NCBI GenBank assembly: GCA_947044405.1
Contig: CAMRHE010000157.1
Coordinates: forward strand, 434,001-498,000
DNA from: Leptodactylus fallax
Taxonomy: Eukaryota > Chordata > Amphibia > Anura > Leptodactylidae
Length of the DNA: 64,000 nt
Direction of reading: 5' to 3'
Part shown: positions 1 through 11,464 of the stretch, one piece after another
How positions within the stretch are numbered: the stretch's first letter is position 1
Layout of the letters: each line of letters begins with the position of its first letter
Made by a program: the position numbers and the translations under genes
Notes under the pieces: generated by a model
Told to the model about the DNA's origin: nothing
What the model saw: the letters and a program-made list of their open reading frames with translations, nothing else
Databases searched by the model: none

Positions 1-1230
1 TGAACCATATGCTCAGGCAGGAGAGCAGGACATCCAAAAGGGGCAACTCATCTTGTTCTGTGCTTTGCTGATGTTCTGAGCTGTTGTGATATGGTTGTGG
101 ATGGAGGGTCATGTTGCCTGTCCCATCCATCAGTGACTACATCAGGACTGCAAATCATCTGAAATCTGGCAGTGGCTCGTGACCTCTCCCAGAATTCGCA
201 ACACGACCCACACTTTGGAAAGCCATGGAATAGGGGATAACGCAGTATCTTACAGAATCATCATACAGGATTCCTGAAGCGCTGCAATACTGATCTGTAG
301 GGGCTACTTAATACAATAGTGTACATGTACACTATTGTACATGGCTTTGCTGTATGCACATTTGGTAGTGAATTCTAGCTATTACTATGTTTGGAAATGG
401 CATTTAATAAAAAAAACAAAAAAAACCTTTCACTTTCATTGTATTGCTCAGTGTTACAGAGTTTCTGCCACCAAAATTCTGCAACGAATATGAATTGTTA
501 GAATCTGACTCCATATTTCTATAGGACTGTAGGGAATTCTAAATTCCTGTAGCTATCCTGCGGGGGCAACATTAGTCACTGACATTCCCTACTTTATTAA
601 ACAGAACTGAAAAAGAATTAGCAAATTTTACATTTAGATAGTAAACATAAAAAATTGGCACAAATCTGAATGAAAACCTATACACATTGCAACTGCTCCT
701 TTATTGCCTAAAATACCTATGTGCTGCAATCTGACGCTATATGACTTCTTTGTGTATAACTGATTCAATGGAAAATATAATACAGAAGTTTATATTTTCT
801 GGTAAGATGTATTATTTTTAATATTCCCTATATAGAGACAGCAGAGCTGCCTGGTAATATCTACAGTATGCTAACTTCTTTTTAATGGTCTTATTATAAT
901 ATGTGATACTGCTGTAAAACAAGGTACTCACATAATAGCCGTAATTTGGTATGAATGAAATACGCATTCAATGTCTTTTGTAAAATGATCTGTGCAACAT
1001 CAATTGCCTCAGGTGGCTCACTCATTGTAAATGTAGCAATGGTGCTCAGAGAAACATTATTCAATATACACCATACAATAATGATGTGATCCACAATGTA
1101 TTATAAAGTCAACTGAATTGATGCACTAGAGTGCCACAAATGTGCTCAAACACACATACACATACAATAACAACTTGTACTAAAGAATATGGATTATAAC
1201 ACTAGGACATACTAGGTTGCTTAGATTATT
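1..1230. other. Gene-free sequence
   Basis: AT-rich sequence with no recognised gene, element end or tandem array apart from the 28-bp palindrome at 312-339. Confidence 0.6.
312..339. repeat. Perfect 28-bp palindrome
   Basis: The 14-bp half tacaatagtgtaca at 312-325 is followed at once by its exact reverse complement at 326-339, with no spacer. No gene is near. It could form a cruciform or be the end-to-end junction of a small element; function unknown. Confidence 0.9.
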
Positions 1231-1674
1231 AACCCCTTAATGACAGACTATTTTGGGCTTCAGGATGTGGCATACTTTTTAAATTTTTTTTCATCCCTGC
1301 CTATTAAGAGCTAATTTATTTATTATTAAATTGCTATATTTTAGGAACCAAAACTTTTAAACATTGATTGAGATATGTAAGGACATATTTTTTACGGGAC
1401 ACACTTTAGTTTTCAGCAGTACTCTTTTGGGGTGCATTTGCCTTTTTGTTCACTTTTTATTACATATTTTTGAAGGCGAGATTAATAAAAACAGCAATTT
1501 TTGTGTTTTTTATGTATATTTTTTGCAGTGTTCAATGTGGGTTAAATAATGTAAATAACATAACTTTTTAGTTCATGCAGTGTTGGATGTGGTGATACCA
1601 ATCATGTGCAGAGTTCTTTATTTTTAATATAATAAAACTATGGGAAAAATAGTGGGGTTTTTTTTTTCACTTTT
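1231..1674. repeat. Low-complexity dispersed repeat (CCCCTTAATGAC type)
   Basis: Starts ttaaccccttaatgacagac and continues T-rich with phrases such as gacatattttttacgggacacac and ttgttcactttttatta, which resemble 2819-3400. It appears to be a diverged or partial relative of the TTAA-flanked element there. Non-coding. Confidence 0.5.
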
Positions 1675-1793
1675 AAGGCTAAAGCCCCACCTAGGGAGCT
1701 GCAGCTGAATAACGCTGCAGCGGAAATGCATCACGGATTTTTCCACAGCATTTTTCACAGTCCGCAGAGTTTTTGCAACGTGGGGCCCCGGCC
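1675..1793. mobile_element. GGCCCCAC hairpin element, short internally deleted copy
   Basis: Begins aaggctaaagccccacctag and ends acgtggggccccggcc, the two characteristic ends of a family present at least 14 times in this window. Only about 120 bp remain, so most of the internal hairpin modules are gone. No coding capacity; non-autonomous DNA element by inference. Confidence 0.7.
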
Positions 1794-2046
1794 CTTTTTA
1801 AACTTTTTTTTTCCACTACAAGACTTGAACATGCAATCACTTCTGCAGTGTATTGTACATGTTAGTTTTACCCTGAAATCCAATCTTTAAGACCCAGTCT
1901 CTGTCTGGAACTATTAGGTGTTTATACATGGGACTGCCTTTGGCTGCCATGGCAACCCCGGGCAGATTGCAAAACTCTTCCCTCTGTCATTTGACATGCA
2001 AAGTTCTGTATTGGCTGTGGCATGTAAAGGGTTAAACTACTGGGGA

Positions 2047-2632
2047 TTGAAACGTAACTAAACTTTCGGACAACTTTTGATTTCTGGCTGTATTTGTGTC
2101 ATAAATAAATTTTGGAACATACTTTATTAACAAATTTTGGCTCCTTTCTGTGAAATTCAGCATTTTTTCACTCTTTCCCTTGTTTCTGTATTGACAGCTG
2201 TTCCTTCCTCTCACTGAATGTTACTGTGTATGGAGTACTGGGCTGTGTAACATGCAGAGAAAATGAGGGTGGGGAGGGTCACTTCAAAGTGTTATATCTT
2301 GGACATTAGAAAACCTACAAACTTGCTTTTAGTGTCATATGAGGAGACTCTTCTTATTCTCTTCTTTGACATCACACTAAGGTTACAGTGCTATCTACAT
2401 TATTTTCAGCGATATCACTGGTTGAAAACATAGTGCATAGGATTGCACAGTAACATTCAGTGAGAGGCAGGAAGAGCTCTCAATACAGAAACAAGGGAAA
2501 AATTGAAAAAACGCAGTATTTCACAGAAAGGATCCAAAATTTGTTATTAAAGAATATTACAAAATTTATTAATGACACAAATACTGCCAGAAAATCAAAA
2601 GTTGTCAGAAAGTTTAGTTACGCTTTAAAGCT
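2047..2632. mobile_element. Foldback element with ~190-bp inverted arms
   Basis: The left arm (about 2047-2236) and right arm (about 2445-2632) are reverse complements with few mismatches. For example, aacgtaactaaactttc at the left end pairs with gaaagtttagttacgc at the right, and the inner ends pair as ctgaatgttactgtg / cacagtaacattcag. The loop is about 210 bp with no open frame of note. Both arms translate to similar short peptides on opposite strands, which is a by-product of the symmetry and not a gene. MITE-like; superfamily not determined. Confidence 0.88.
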
Positions 2633-2818
2633 ATCTGTACCCAGCAGCTGCAGCAGACACTTGGCTATAAGTGTCAGCCAGGCTCCTGATGCTTATATGG
2701 GTATATTAACAGTGCCCGCGCGATCATCATGACAAATATATCTGAAGCATTAACTGCTCCTTGCTCATGACAGATATATTTGTCATGGAGACTTATAGGG
2801 CTAAATGAGAAAATTTAA

Positions 2819-3869
2819 CCCCTTTCCGCCAGTGACATTTTTCAATTTTGGTTTTTGACTCCCTGCCTCCCATAACTTTTTTATTTTTCAGTTCACAGAG
2901 CCACATGAGGGATTAATGTTTGCAGGACAAATTGTTCTTCATAATGGTACCGTTTATTATTCTGTACAATGTTTTGGGAAGATGGATAAAAATTCTGAAT
3001 GGGGGGAATTGGAAAAAAGTGCATTGCATTTGTGCGACTTTCTTTCAGGGTTTGTTTTTACGGAGTTCATTCTGCAGCCACAATGAAATGTCACCTGTAT
3101 TCTATGTTTCAGTATGATTCGGGTGATACCAAATTTATATAGTTTTATTTACATTTTAACAATTTTTTCTTAAATTTGCCATATTCTGACACCCATAACT
3201 TTTTTATATCTCTGTGTACGGGAATGCCTAGGGCGTCTTTTTTTGCAGGGCCAGGTGTACTTTTTAGTTATACAATTTTGGGAAATATCTGTTGCTTTTA
3301 TCACTTTTTCTTCAAATTTTTATCAGAGGTAAAACTGCGAAAAAAATGCGGTTTAGCACTTTTAATTTTTTTTTCCCGATACAGCGTTCACCATATTTTT
3401 ATAAATTTGTAGACCGGGTGTTTTCGGATGCAAGGATACCTAATGGGTATGTGTTTTACAGTATTGAAGTACTTTGATATGTGTTCTAGGGAAAGGGGGG
3501 AGGGGTGATTTTAATTTTTTATATTTTTTACTTTTTTTATTTTTTTTTCTTGCACTTATTAGACCCCCTAGGGGGTCTTGAACCCCAGGGGGTCTGATCG
3601 TTAATGCAATGCATTCCAATGCTAATGCATTCCAATGCATTGCAAAATAACGGTACTTCTATTGCAGCCTGCAATAGAAGATAGTGAGAGACAGGCCTGG
3701 AAGCCTTCAAAAGGCTACTGTCTGTCATAGTAATGGGTACTGATTGCAGGCATTAGCGCCGAGTCTCTGCAGAGACCCGGTGGCTATGATGGCCGCTTAG
3801 CTCCTGAGCTGTCGCCATATTTAAATACCCGACATCCACCATACTATTATGGCGGATGTCGGGAAAGGT
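2819..3869. mobile_element. TTAA-flanked non-coding DNA element (~1.05 kb)
   Basis: The element starts CCCCTTTCCGCC directly after TTAA (2815-2818) and ends GGCGGATGTCGGGAAAGGT directly before TTAA (3870-3873). A TTAA target and short C-rich ends are features of piggyBac and Kolobok transposons. The inside is T-rich, with a palindrome around 3565-3598 (agaccccctaggggg, ccccagggggtct) and repeats of aatgcattccaatgc. No transposase frame is visible, so this would be a non-autonomous derivative. Confidence 0.55.
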
Positions 3870-3879
3870 TTAAATACAC

Positions 3880-4339
3880 CGCAGATCTGTCACCTGAATA
3901 TGTTTACTATGTAAGACTGGCCATACAGATAGAATGACTGTTTCGCCAACAACTATCATTCGGTATTCTCCCCATACACATGCATGGTTGGTTCAAACAT
4001 GCTTATGTTGTAAACGGATAGATGGGAGAAAGCCACTGCCAGACACCTCTTATTTTTCCAGGAACAAAAGAATGGGGCATGCTAAGGTTCAAAATGCTGG
4101 AACCTGATGTTGAGGGAAAGTGAGGAGGCTCCCTTATACAATACTAGATCAGCCAATTTTGAAATTGGGGGGTTCTCCCTGATTTGAGTGTGTATAGCCA
4201 TCTCAAAGGGAACCCCTCACCAGGGGCCACTAAACCACCAGCATGTCATTATGCAGTGGGGTTCCCAAACCTGCCAATATTAAAACTTAATGTATTATAT
4301 AACTTACTCACTTCAGTACTGGATCAGTTCCCCTGGTTC
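3880..4339. other. Gene-free sequence
   Basis: No recognisable coding or mobile sequence; frames are short and lack domains. Confidence 0.5.
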
Positions 4340-4700
4340 AGGACCAGCCCTATTTTCGTTTTTGAGGGCTATAACATTTTTTTAATTTGAGTTATTCAAC
4401 CAATTTTTGCATCTTTTTTCAGTGACACATAGGGCTTTATTTTATGTTATTTTTATTTCTGCATGTTTTTTTATTTTTTTTTAGATCTGGGAAAATGTAA
4501 ACAAAAAAGGTAGGAAAATGTGTCTGTTTTTAGGTTTTTTTTGAATAGCACAAAGTGCTGCAAAAAATTTTTTTTAAATAGTTTTCCCTCTCCGTTATGG
4601 TAATTTTTATTTTGAATTGTGTTGTTTGGGGGGGGGGGGGGGAAGGGGGTTAGAGCCCATGATGTGGGTGTAGCATTGGCAAATTAGTTTTGAAATTATT
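4340..4700. repeat. T-rich dispersed repeat with G13+ run
   Basis: T-rich sequence with phrases like those of 2819-3400, ending in a long G homopolymer near 4625-4642. No gene seen. The G-run is a likely site of sequencing error. Confidence 0.4.
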
Positions 4701-5024
4701 TTACTTTCATTTTTATTTTTTATTTTTCTATTTATTTATTTAACATTCTGTCGCCATAAGGTCACAATAGACCTTTGGTGGCATTTTAACAGTATTTTTA
4801 GGTGGGTGGGCTGATTTCCCCTATAACTGGGGCTGACACAATTACAGGAGGAATGCAGGCTCCTGGCCATAACTGGAGAGGTTATCTGGGTCCTGTAGGA
4901 CCCAGAAGCTTTAACAGTCTCTGATCCCCGGCAGATCACGGGACCACTGAGTCAGAGGGAACCACATCATTGCAAATGGACAACCGTGTACCTGTGTGTT
5001 CATCACATGACCATGAAGCCAGAG

Positions 5025-5095
5025 GCGTAGCTAGCGGGGGTGAAGAGGAAGCGACTGCCCTGGGTCCACTGACTATGTGGGGCTCACCCCGGGAC
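5025..5095. repeat. Dispersed repeat, GGCGTAGCTA family, copy 1
   Basis: The phrase ggcgtagctagcgggggtg followed by a gggtcc...ggggctc block recurs in varied form at 9983-10075, 34045-34125 and 51945-52035. It seems to be the conserved core of an old interspersed repeat. Non-coding. Confidence 0.5.
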
Positions 5096-5399
5096 CGCCA
5101 TTAATATATCCTTTATCTCTAACTGGATTGGTGTCTGCAGACACCAATCTAGTTAAAACGTATCCTGCAACTTAACAGTATTGTAAACAGCAAGCCAATA
5201 TAGGCCTTTGGTTTACAAGACCCCGAGACCACAGATGGATGTCTGGTTCTCAGCACAGGCGGCGCAATGACGTCACAACATCACGCCACCTGCTCTCAGA
5301 CACAGAGGTCCTGTGCATGGACAGGGAGGAGACAGAGGCTCCATTCATCAGGATTGCAGGTAGGTGAGTATTACTTTTTTTGTTGTTTTTTTAGCGCAG

Positions 5400-5640
5400 T
5401 TGTGGATATATTAATAGTATAAGGGGTGGTTAGGAGGGGGAATTATAACTAAGGGAGTTATTACGGGGTATTATGAATACAAGGAGGAGGTTATTTATAT
5501 AAGGAGCCATTAGGGGGCATCATTTATATTAGGAGGCATTATGAACATAAGGGGGTGGTCATTGATATAAGGGGTCATTAGAGGTGCAGTAATTATGTCA
5601 GGGGGAATCAGGGTCATAATATGAGGGTCAATTAATTTAA
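5400..5640. repeat. Decayed minisatellite, GGGGCATTATTTATATAAGG-like unit
   Basis: At least eight imperfect units of about 20-30 bp, each with an agg(a/g)gg motif followed by (c/t)attat and (a)tataa. The same kind of array resumes at 6470-6610. Units are too diverged for a clean period. Confidence 0.6.
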
Positions 5641-5667
5641 TTAAAGTGGTACTTGGGCTTTATTAAG

Positions 5668-5811
5668 ACTAAGGCCCCACGTAGCGGGCTGCAGCAAACA
5701 AAGCGCTGCAGGAAAAACCGCGGCGGTAACATTGTGGTTTTTCCCACAGCGCTTATCACAGAAGGTTCGCAGAGGTTTCCTCTGTGGAGATTCTGTTTTC
5801 AATACACCTAT
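5668..5811 (+). mobile_element. GGCCCCAC hairpin element, left part, cut by a Tc1 insertion
   Basis: Starts actaaggccccacgtagcg and runs to acacctata, where the next base begins a Tc1-like element. Other copies carry attatacctata at this point, so the Tc1 used the TA of that motif. The right part of the host element is missing after the Tc1 fragment. Confidence 0.75.
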
Positions 5812-6247
5812 AGTACAGACCAAAAGTTTGGACACACCTTCTCATTACAAGAGTTTTCTTTATTTTCATGACTATAAAAATTGTAGATTCACACTGAAGG
5901 CATCAAAACTATGAATTAACACATGTGGAATTATATACTTAACAAAAAAGTGTGAAACAACTGAAAATATGTCTTATATTCTAGGTTCTTCAAAGTAGCC
6001 ACCTTTTGCGTTGATTACTGCTTTGCACACTCTTGGCGTTCTCTTGATGAGCTTTAAGAGGTAGTCACCTGAAATGGTTTTCCAACAGTCTTTAAGGAGT
6101 TCCCAGAGATGCTTAGCACTTGTTGGCCCTTTTGCTTTCACTCTCCGGTCCAGCTCACCCCAAACCATCTCGATTGGGTTCAGGTCTGGTGACTTTGGAG
6201 GCCAGGTCATCTGGCGTAGCACCCCATCACTCTCCTTCTTGGTCAAA
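5812..6247 (-). pseudogene. Tc1-like transposon fragment (C-terminal transposase, family 2)
   Basis: The terminus gtacagaccaaaagtttgg matches the end of the full copy at 48752-50365. The minus-strand frame at 5974-6246 encodes the last 89 or so residues of a Tc1/mariner transposase, including [17 protein letters not shown], which carries the third catalytic acidic residue (Glu) of the DDE triad. The N-terminal DNA-binding part and the first two Asp motifs are absent, so this piece cannot act. Truncated at about 6247, where unrelated sequence begins. Confidence 0.9.
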
Positions 6248-6469
6248 TGGCCTGTTTATATCATATGCTGTCTGTTTATAGTGACCGTGTGATGTCATTC
6301 CAGTCTTGTCACATAGATGTGTATAGGACGAGGCCGTATTTACATTACATGGCCGCTATGAAAAGAATGACACTGTGTAAACAGAGAAGTGGTCACGGCG
6401 CTTACACAGGTACCAATCATTTTTTTCCCTTGTTTTTTTTTTTTTTTTTTTCCTTTTTAATTAGGAAAC

Positions 6470-6610
6470 ACCTGGGGCATTATTAATAAGGGGCAGTATT
6501 TAAAGGGGTGCACAGGGACGTTAATAATTTAAAGATGCACTTGTGGGTATTATTCATTATGGGGGGGGTTATATTATATATTTTATAATTGGGGGTAGCA
6601 GCAGGATGGG
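6470..6610. repeat. Decayed minisatellite, second block
   Basis: Phrases ggggcattattaataagg, ggggtgcacagggacgtt and gggtattattcattatgg continue the array of 5400-5640. The two blocks are separated by the hairpin element, the Tc1 fragment and a 28-nt T-run near 6425-6452. Confidence 0.5.
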
Positions 6611-6953
6611 GGCTTTGTGTAGGTGAGGACAATGTGGGTCAGCTGCCTGGAAAAGTAAGGAGGTAAAGATGTCTGTGTTGCAAACTTTATAGAGACTGGA
6701 AGAAGTGGTCATGGCGGTCTAGATGGAAGAGATGGGGAATGTGAACGATTAGTCAGAGATGTCACCTGTAAGTCACTAAATGTTACTGTCCTGTATTCAC
6801 CTAAATCGTATGCAGAGTCCTGTGTAGAGATGCTATATACCACTATACACTCACTGTATACTGATAGTATCAGTATATGAACATGTCCAAGTTGGGGGCC
6901 CACTTGGACATGTTTCCCCCCCCCGTGCTGAATCCCTAGCTACACCTCAGCAT

Positions 6954-7146
6954 GAAGCATATATAACATAACCATGAACTGATTTTTATTCACTGAATGT
7001 AAGTAGAATGAATGACAGCAATCAGAGATCTAGAAAACCATGAGGAATTGGAACAGAAAGTATATTGAAAAACTCTATAACTTTTTATTATACAAACAAT
7101 AACATTTGTCTTATGATATTGGTCTGAAACTGGACAACCCTTTTAA
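6954..7146. repeat. Dispersed repeat shared with 51060-51270
   Basis: Shares gaatgacagcaatcagagat, attatacaaacaataacatt and tgaaactggacaaccc with the later copy in the same order and orientation. Non-coding. The copies differ by scattered substitutions, so they are old. Confidence 0.75.
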
Positions 7147-7294
7147 AGTATTGGAGGTGTCTGCAGGACTTAATGGGTAGTGGATGGTCAGTGAACTTTA
7201 CACATCATAATCAATGTTTTTATGTAACAGTTTTACACTGTCAGTCAGGGGCCTGCAAAAGGTTTCCTGGGCCAACAACTATAGCGCACAGATA

Positions 7295-8517
7295 CAGTGG
7301 GGAAAAAAAAGTATTTAGTCAGCCACCAATTGTGCAAGATCTCCCACTTAAAAAGATGAGAGAGGCCTGTAATTTTTAAGAATTTATTTGCAAATTATGG
7401 TGGAAAATAAGTATTTGGTCACCTACAAACAAGCAAGATTTCTGGCTCTCACAGACCTGTAAGTTCTTCTGTAAGAGGCTCCTCTGTCCTCCACTCATTA
7501 CCTGTAATAATGGCTCCTGTATGAAATTGTTATGAGTATAAAAGACATCAGACATAAAAGCTGGGACTAACGTAACAAAGGCTACCGTCAGTAACACACT
7601 ACGCCGCCAGGGACTCAGATCCTGCAGTGCCAGACGTGTCCCCCTGCTTAAGCCAGTACATATCCGGGCCCATCTGAAGTTTGCTAGAGAGCATTTGGAT
7701 GTTCCAGAAGATTATTTGGAGAATGTCATATGGTCAGATGAAACTAAAGTAGAACTGTTTGGTAGAAACACAACTCGTCGTGTTTGGAGGAGAGTGAATG
7801 CTGAGTTGCATTCAAAGAACACTATACCTACTGTGAAGCATGGGGGTGGCAACATCATGCTTTGGGGCTGTTTCTCTGCAAAGGGACCAGGACGACTGAT
7901 CCGTGTACATGAAAGAATGAATGGGGCCATGTATCTAAGATTTTGAGTGCAAACCTCCTTCCATCAGCAAGGGCATTGAAGATGAAACATGGCTGGGTCT
8001 TTCAGCATGACAATGATCCCAAGCACACCGCCAGTGCAATGGAGGAGTGGCTTCGTAAGAAGCATTGCAAGGTCCTGGAGTGGCCTAGCCCGTCTCCAGA
8101 TCTCAACCCCATCGAAAACCTTTGGAGGGAGTTGAAAGTCCGTGTTGCCCAGCAACAGCCCCAAAACATCACTGCTCTAGAGGAAATCTGCATGGAGGAA
8201 TGGGCCAACATACCAGCAACAGTGTGTGCCAACCTTGTGAAGACTTACAGAAAACGTTTGACCTCTGTCATTGCCAACAAAGGATATGTAACAAAGTACT
8301 GAGATGAACTTTTGTTATTGACCAAATACTTATTTTCCACCATAATTTGCAAAAAAATTCTTTAAAAATCAGACAATGTGATTTTCTGGATTTGTTTTCT
8401 CATTTTGTCTCTCATAGTTGAGGTCTACCTATTATGACATTTACAGGCCTCTCTCATCTTTTTAAGTGGGAGAACTTGCACAGTTGGTGGCTGACTAAAT
8501 ATTTTTTTTCACCACTG
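7295..8517 (+). pseudogene. Tc1-like transposon, internally deleted (family 1)
   Basis: Bounded by TA (7293-7294 and 8518-8519). The inverted ends contain gtatttagtcagccaccaat and its mirror. The + strand encodes the catalytic two thirds of a Tc1/mariner transposase: WSDET near 7731 (first Asp), [11 protein letters not shown] near 8000 (second Asp) and [14 protein letters not shown] near 8100 (Glu). A one-base shift near 7938 splits the frame. Compared with 31400-32979 about 330 bp are missing between the 5' leader and the start of the catalytic domain, which removes the start codon and the paired helix-turn-helix. Not functional. Confidence 0.93.
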
Positions 8518-8599
8518 TACTTATGCATTTAAATTATCACTTTAATTTCAAGAAATGTATGCCCAGATGATGTAATATGTATGTTAGGGTCTTGCCAGA

Positions 8600-9245
8600 T
8601 GTAGCAATTTCCTCACACTACTGCAGGGGTCTGGGAGGAAGGACAGAGACAAGTGAGCCCTAATCTCACCCCAGCCACTGTCCCTTCCTATTGCCTCATT
8701 TTACCCTAAACGGTAAAAGGACAACTCGAAGACGAGCCCTATACTGAGTAAAGTGACACACAGAACAAGACAAACAACAGAGAAGAATGGTAAACAAGCC
8801 AGGGGTCACAACCAGAGAAGCAAAAGTGGTACCAAATCGAAATCCAAGAGAGTAGTCACAAGGCAAGCCAAAGGTTAGAGATAATAGCAAGGTAAAAATC
8901 AAAGGTACAAAGAAAGCAGGCAAAGTCAGTGCAATAACAGGCAACTTGCTGTGAAAGTGACATCCCGTATATAGAAAGTCTGGGCCCAGCCCCAGACCTG
9001 ATAGGCACACAGGCTGTCAATCACACAGGCAAGGTAAAGATTAACTCTATGCGGTCCAGAGAGAAACAATGCTAAGAACACAGGTGTGGCTGGGAATCCA
9101 TTACACAGCAAGGAAACTAGGACCATGTTCAGACTAAGCATCCAGAATCCTAAGCAAAGAATCAAACTGAGGACGCCTCCTACACCGCAGCATGCGAGCA
9201 GAGGGTTGCGTAGAGACCTGAACAGGCAGAGACATAACAATGTAA
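8600..9245 (-). repeat. Dispersed repeat, inverted relative to 23341-23990
   Basis: On the minus strand this matches the + strand repeat at 23.3-24.0 kb: both carry tgtgtgattgacagcct, atcaggtctggggc-like and actctcttggatt phrases in the same order, then a gggacagtgg block and ttagggctcact. The long open frames here have no recognisable domain. I cannot assign it to a class; LTR-like or SINE-like origins are possible. Confidence 0.7.
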
Positions 9246-9249
9246 TAAA

Positions 9250-9980
9250 CTAGCAAAACTACAAACTGCTTTACTTAATGAAACTTATGCTTCATAGAGC
9301 CAGCGTACAGGCAGCATTAGAGGGTCCAAACATAACTTTGCATGGGGATGCAAATCCATGTTTGCACTGGCCATAAACATAACTGATTAATTGTTGTTTG
9401 GCCTCCATTTCAATTGCCCTGTCTGCAATACAACTATACTAGGCCTATTGGCAGCAACATATGGTTTCTGTCATGTTTCCTTATAGCTGTTAAATGCTAG
9501 TAGCGTTACTTTTCCACAGCATTAGAATAAAATATACTTCAAACCCTGTGTGTATGAATAATGCTTTAATATCATCTGCCTGCACAAAGATCTCCAGTTT
9601 TGATCATTTTCAGAAACATTGATATACATGATTGTAAAATGTTGGCATTTTTCTTTATTAGCTTTATTTGTATCTATGTTCTTTAGGTTTAGTATTCCAT
9701 TAATCATATTTGTTTTCTTAATCAATCATATCTGTTTATTAGAGTTGACATCACCTAGAGAATTCTCACTGCCAATAAAAAGTTAATAATAGTCATTAAA
9801 CCCCAGGAGGATGTTCAGCGATATAATTCAGAGGGGTATTGATCATTCCCTACAGGCATGTGGCATCTTCTGAAATATGTTGCACTTACAACAAAGTGCA
9901 ATCTAGTCATCTAGTGAAAGAACATAATGTGCTTATAATGGATATCACTTGCATGGTCAGGAACCAACGTATTATTAGAT
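9250..9980. other. Gene-free sequence
   Basis: Nothing recognised; AT-rich with short random frames. Confidence 0.55.
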
Positions 9981-9982
9981 CT

Positions 9983-10075
9983 CGGGGGCGTAGCTATAGA
10001 GGGTGTAGTAGTCCATCTGCACATAAAATATATCACTATTCTAAATGGCACAGGGTAGGCAGGGGCCCCAATACA
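9983..10075. repeat. Dispersed repeat, GGCGTAGCTA family, copy 2
   Basis: Contains gggggcgtagctatagaggg and gcaggggcccc, matching the core at 5025-5095. Confidence 0.5.
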
Positions 10076-10294
10076 GGTTTTGCAGTATGGCTCAGGAAGT
10101 TCAAATTATGTCTTTCAAGTTATGATCTATTAGATCTTCAAAATGTATTTTACTGTTAACGTGTGTCAGGGACAACAAGCCATAGACATAACACCTACAT
10201 GAAGATGCTAGATTTAGTGATGACTACTGGCATGACATGATAACAATATGATGAAATTAATGTATATTTTTGTTAAAATAAGACAGTAGTTAGT

Positions 10295-10499
10295 CCTCAT
10301 GCACACGACCGAGTGTGCAGCCCAAAGGAGTTCTGATTTTTAATAGTTGGCATCGGATGACATTCTAGTGCCTTCTATCTGATTTAAACGGCAATTCCAA
10401 TCCATTTTCATAGATCTGAATTGGACATGATTTGTAACCCTCGGCACAAAACGAATCAGCAGAACCCTCCTCGAACTGCACTCGGTTGTGTGCTAGAGG
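10295..10499. mobile_element. Small inverted-repeat element (CCTCATGCACACGACCG ends)
   Basis: The left end cctcatgcacacgaccgagt is matched by actcggttgtgtgctagagg at the right end, an imperfect 20-bp inverted repeat around about 205 bp. No frame. A related but partial end, gcacacagtcatctgcatga, lies at 14404-14423. Confidence 0.75.
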
Positions 10500-10818
10500 C
10501 TTAATGCCTCATTCTCTCCTGAGTGCTCAGTATTATCCTACATTATATTTGACTGTTATGTTTGTCGCATACCAAACAATGTAGCATAGTTTTGCACATT
10601 TGTAAACAAAATTTAACTGTTTTTGATGTATTTCCTTCCTTTAAAGTCAATATCAAAACTGAATTTAAAGGTCATAAATTACATTATTTGTCACCCATGA
10701 CATGAGATGTTCCATCTCTCCCCTCAACCTATGAATTGTATACGAGGGGGACCAGGCAGCACAGAGCAGGAACAGCTGTTAATCGGTCAGATATTTATGG
10801 GGGGGGGGGTTTAATAAC

Positions 10819-11048
10819 TTCACACTAGTGTTCGGTTTTCTGTTCTTCGGGTCCGCTTGGTGACCCGAAAACGGAAACCTAATCTGCTTAAAAAGCGGTT
10901 CACCTGTGGAAACCTGCGGTCCCCATAGATTATAATAAGGTCTGCAGGGTTTCCGACAGGTTTCCACCCGAAAAATGCGGAAAAATACAGAGAGAAAAGT
11001 CCGGCTTGCATTTTTCAAGCGGATTCAGAGTTTGAACGCTGGTGTGAA
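10819..11048. mobile_element. Small inverted-repeat element (TTCACACTAGTGTTC ends)
   Basis: Left end ttcacactagtgttc, right end gaacgctggtgtgaa. Inside there are further symmetric blocks (gtttccgacaggtttcca, ggaaacctaatctgc, cggaaacc). Open frames on the minus strand are incidental. Non-autonomous element by inference. Confidence 0.7.
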
Positions 11049-11464
11049 CCCAGCTTAAGCTGCTTTTTTTCCAGCCTTACTAATATAGATGAGGGTCCCC
11101 CAATGCCCCAATTGTTAGATTTGCAGAGCGCAGTGGGATGCTGGAGTCTGTGGTCAGCCTCCTCTGCTGGTGACCCAACTCTCTGCCACATGACCAGCCC
11201 TGCTCTACTCTATGTATAGGCAAGATAGAGCAGAGTCAGTGATGTAACCAAGAACCAGAGAGCCAGTGGAAGAGGCTGGGCACAGAGACTTTCAGCACCC
11301 CACCACACTGCAAATCTATTGTATGGAGCACCAGGGGATCGTCAGCTATATGAGTAAGGCTGTTTATCCAGTGCAGTGAATACATCATATTATCTCACCA
11401 CAACCCTTTAAATGGCTGGAATAATAGATTATACTATCTGTGCAAGGAATATGTTTGGTAATGG

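Noticed and set aside
7695..8302. Two adjacent open frames that could be called a host DDE-domain gene
   Set aside because: They are the two halves of one Tc1 transposase split by a single-base shift, lie between matching inverted ends and TA flanks, and have no start region.
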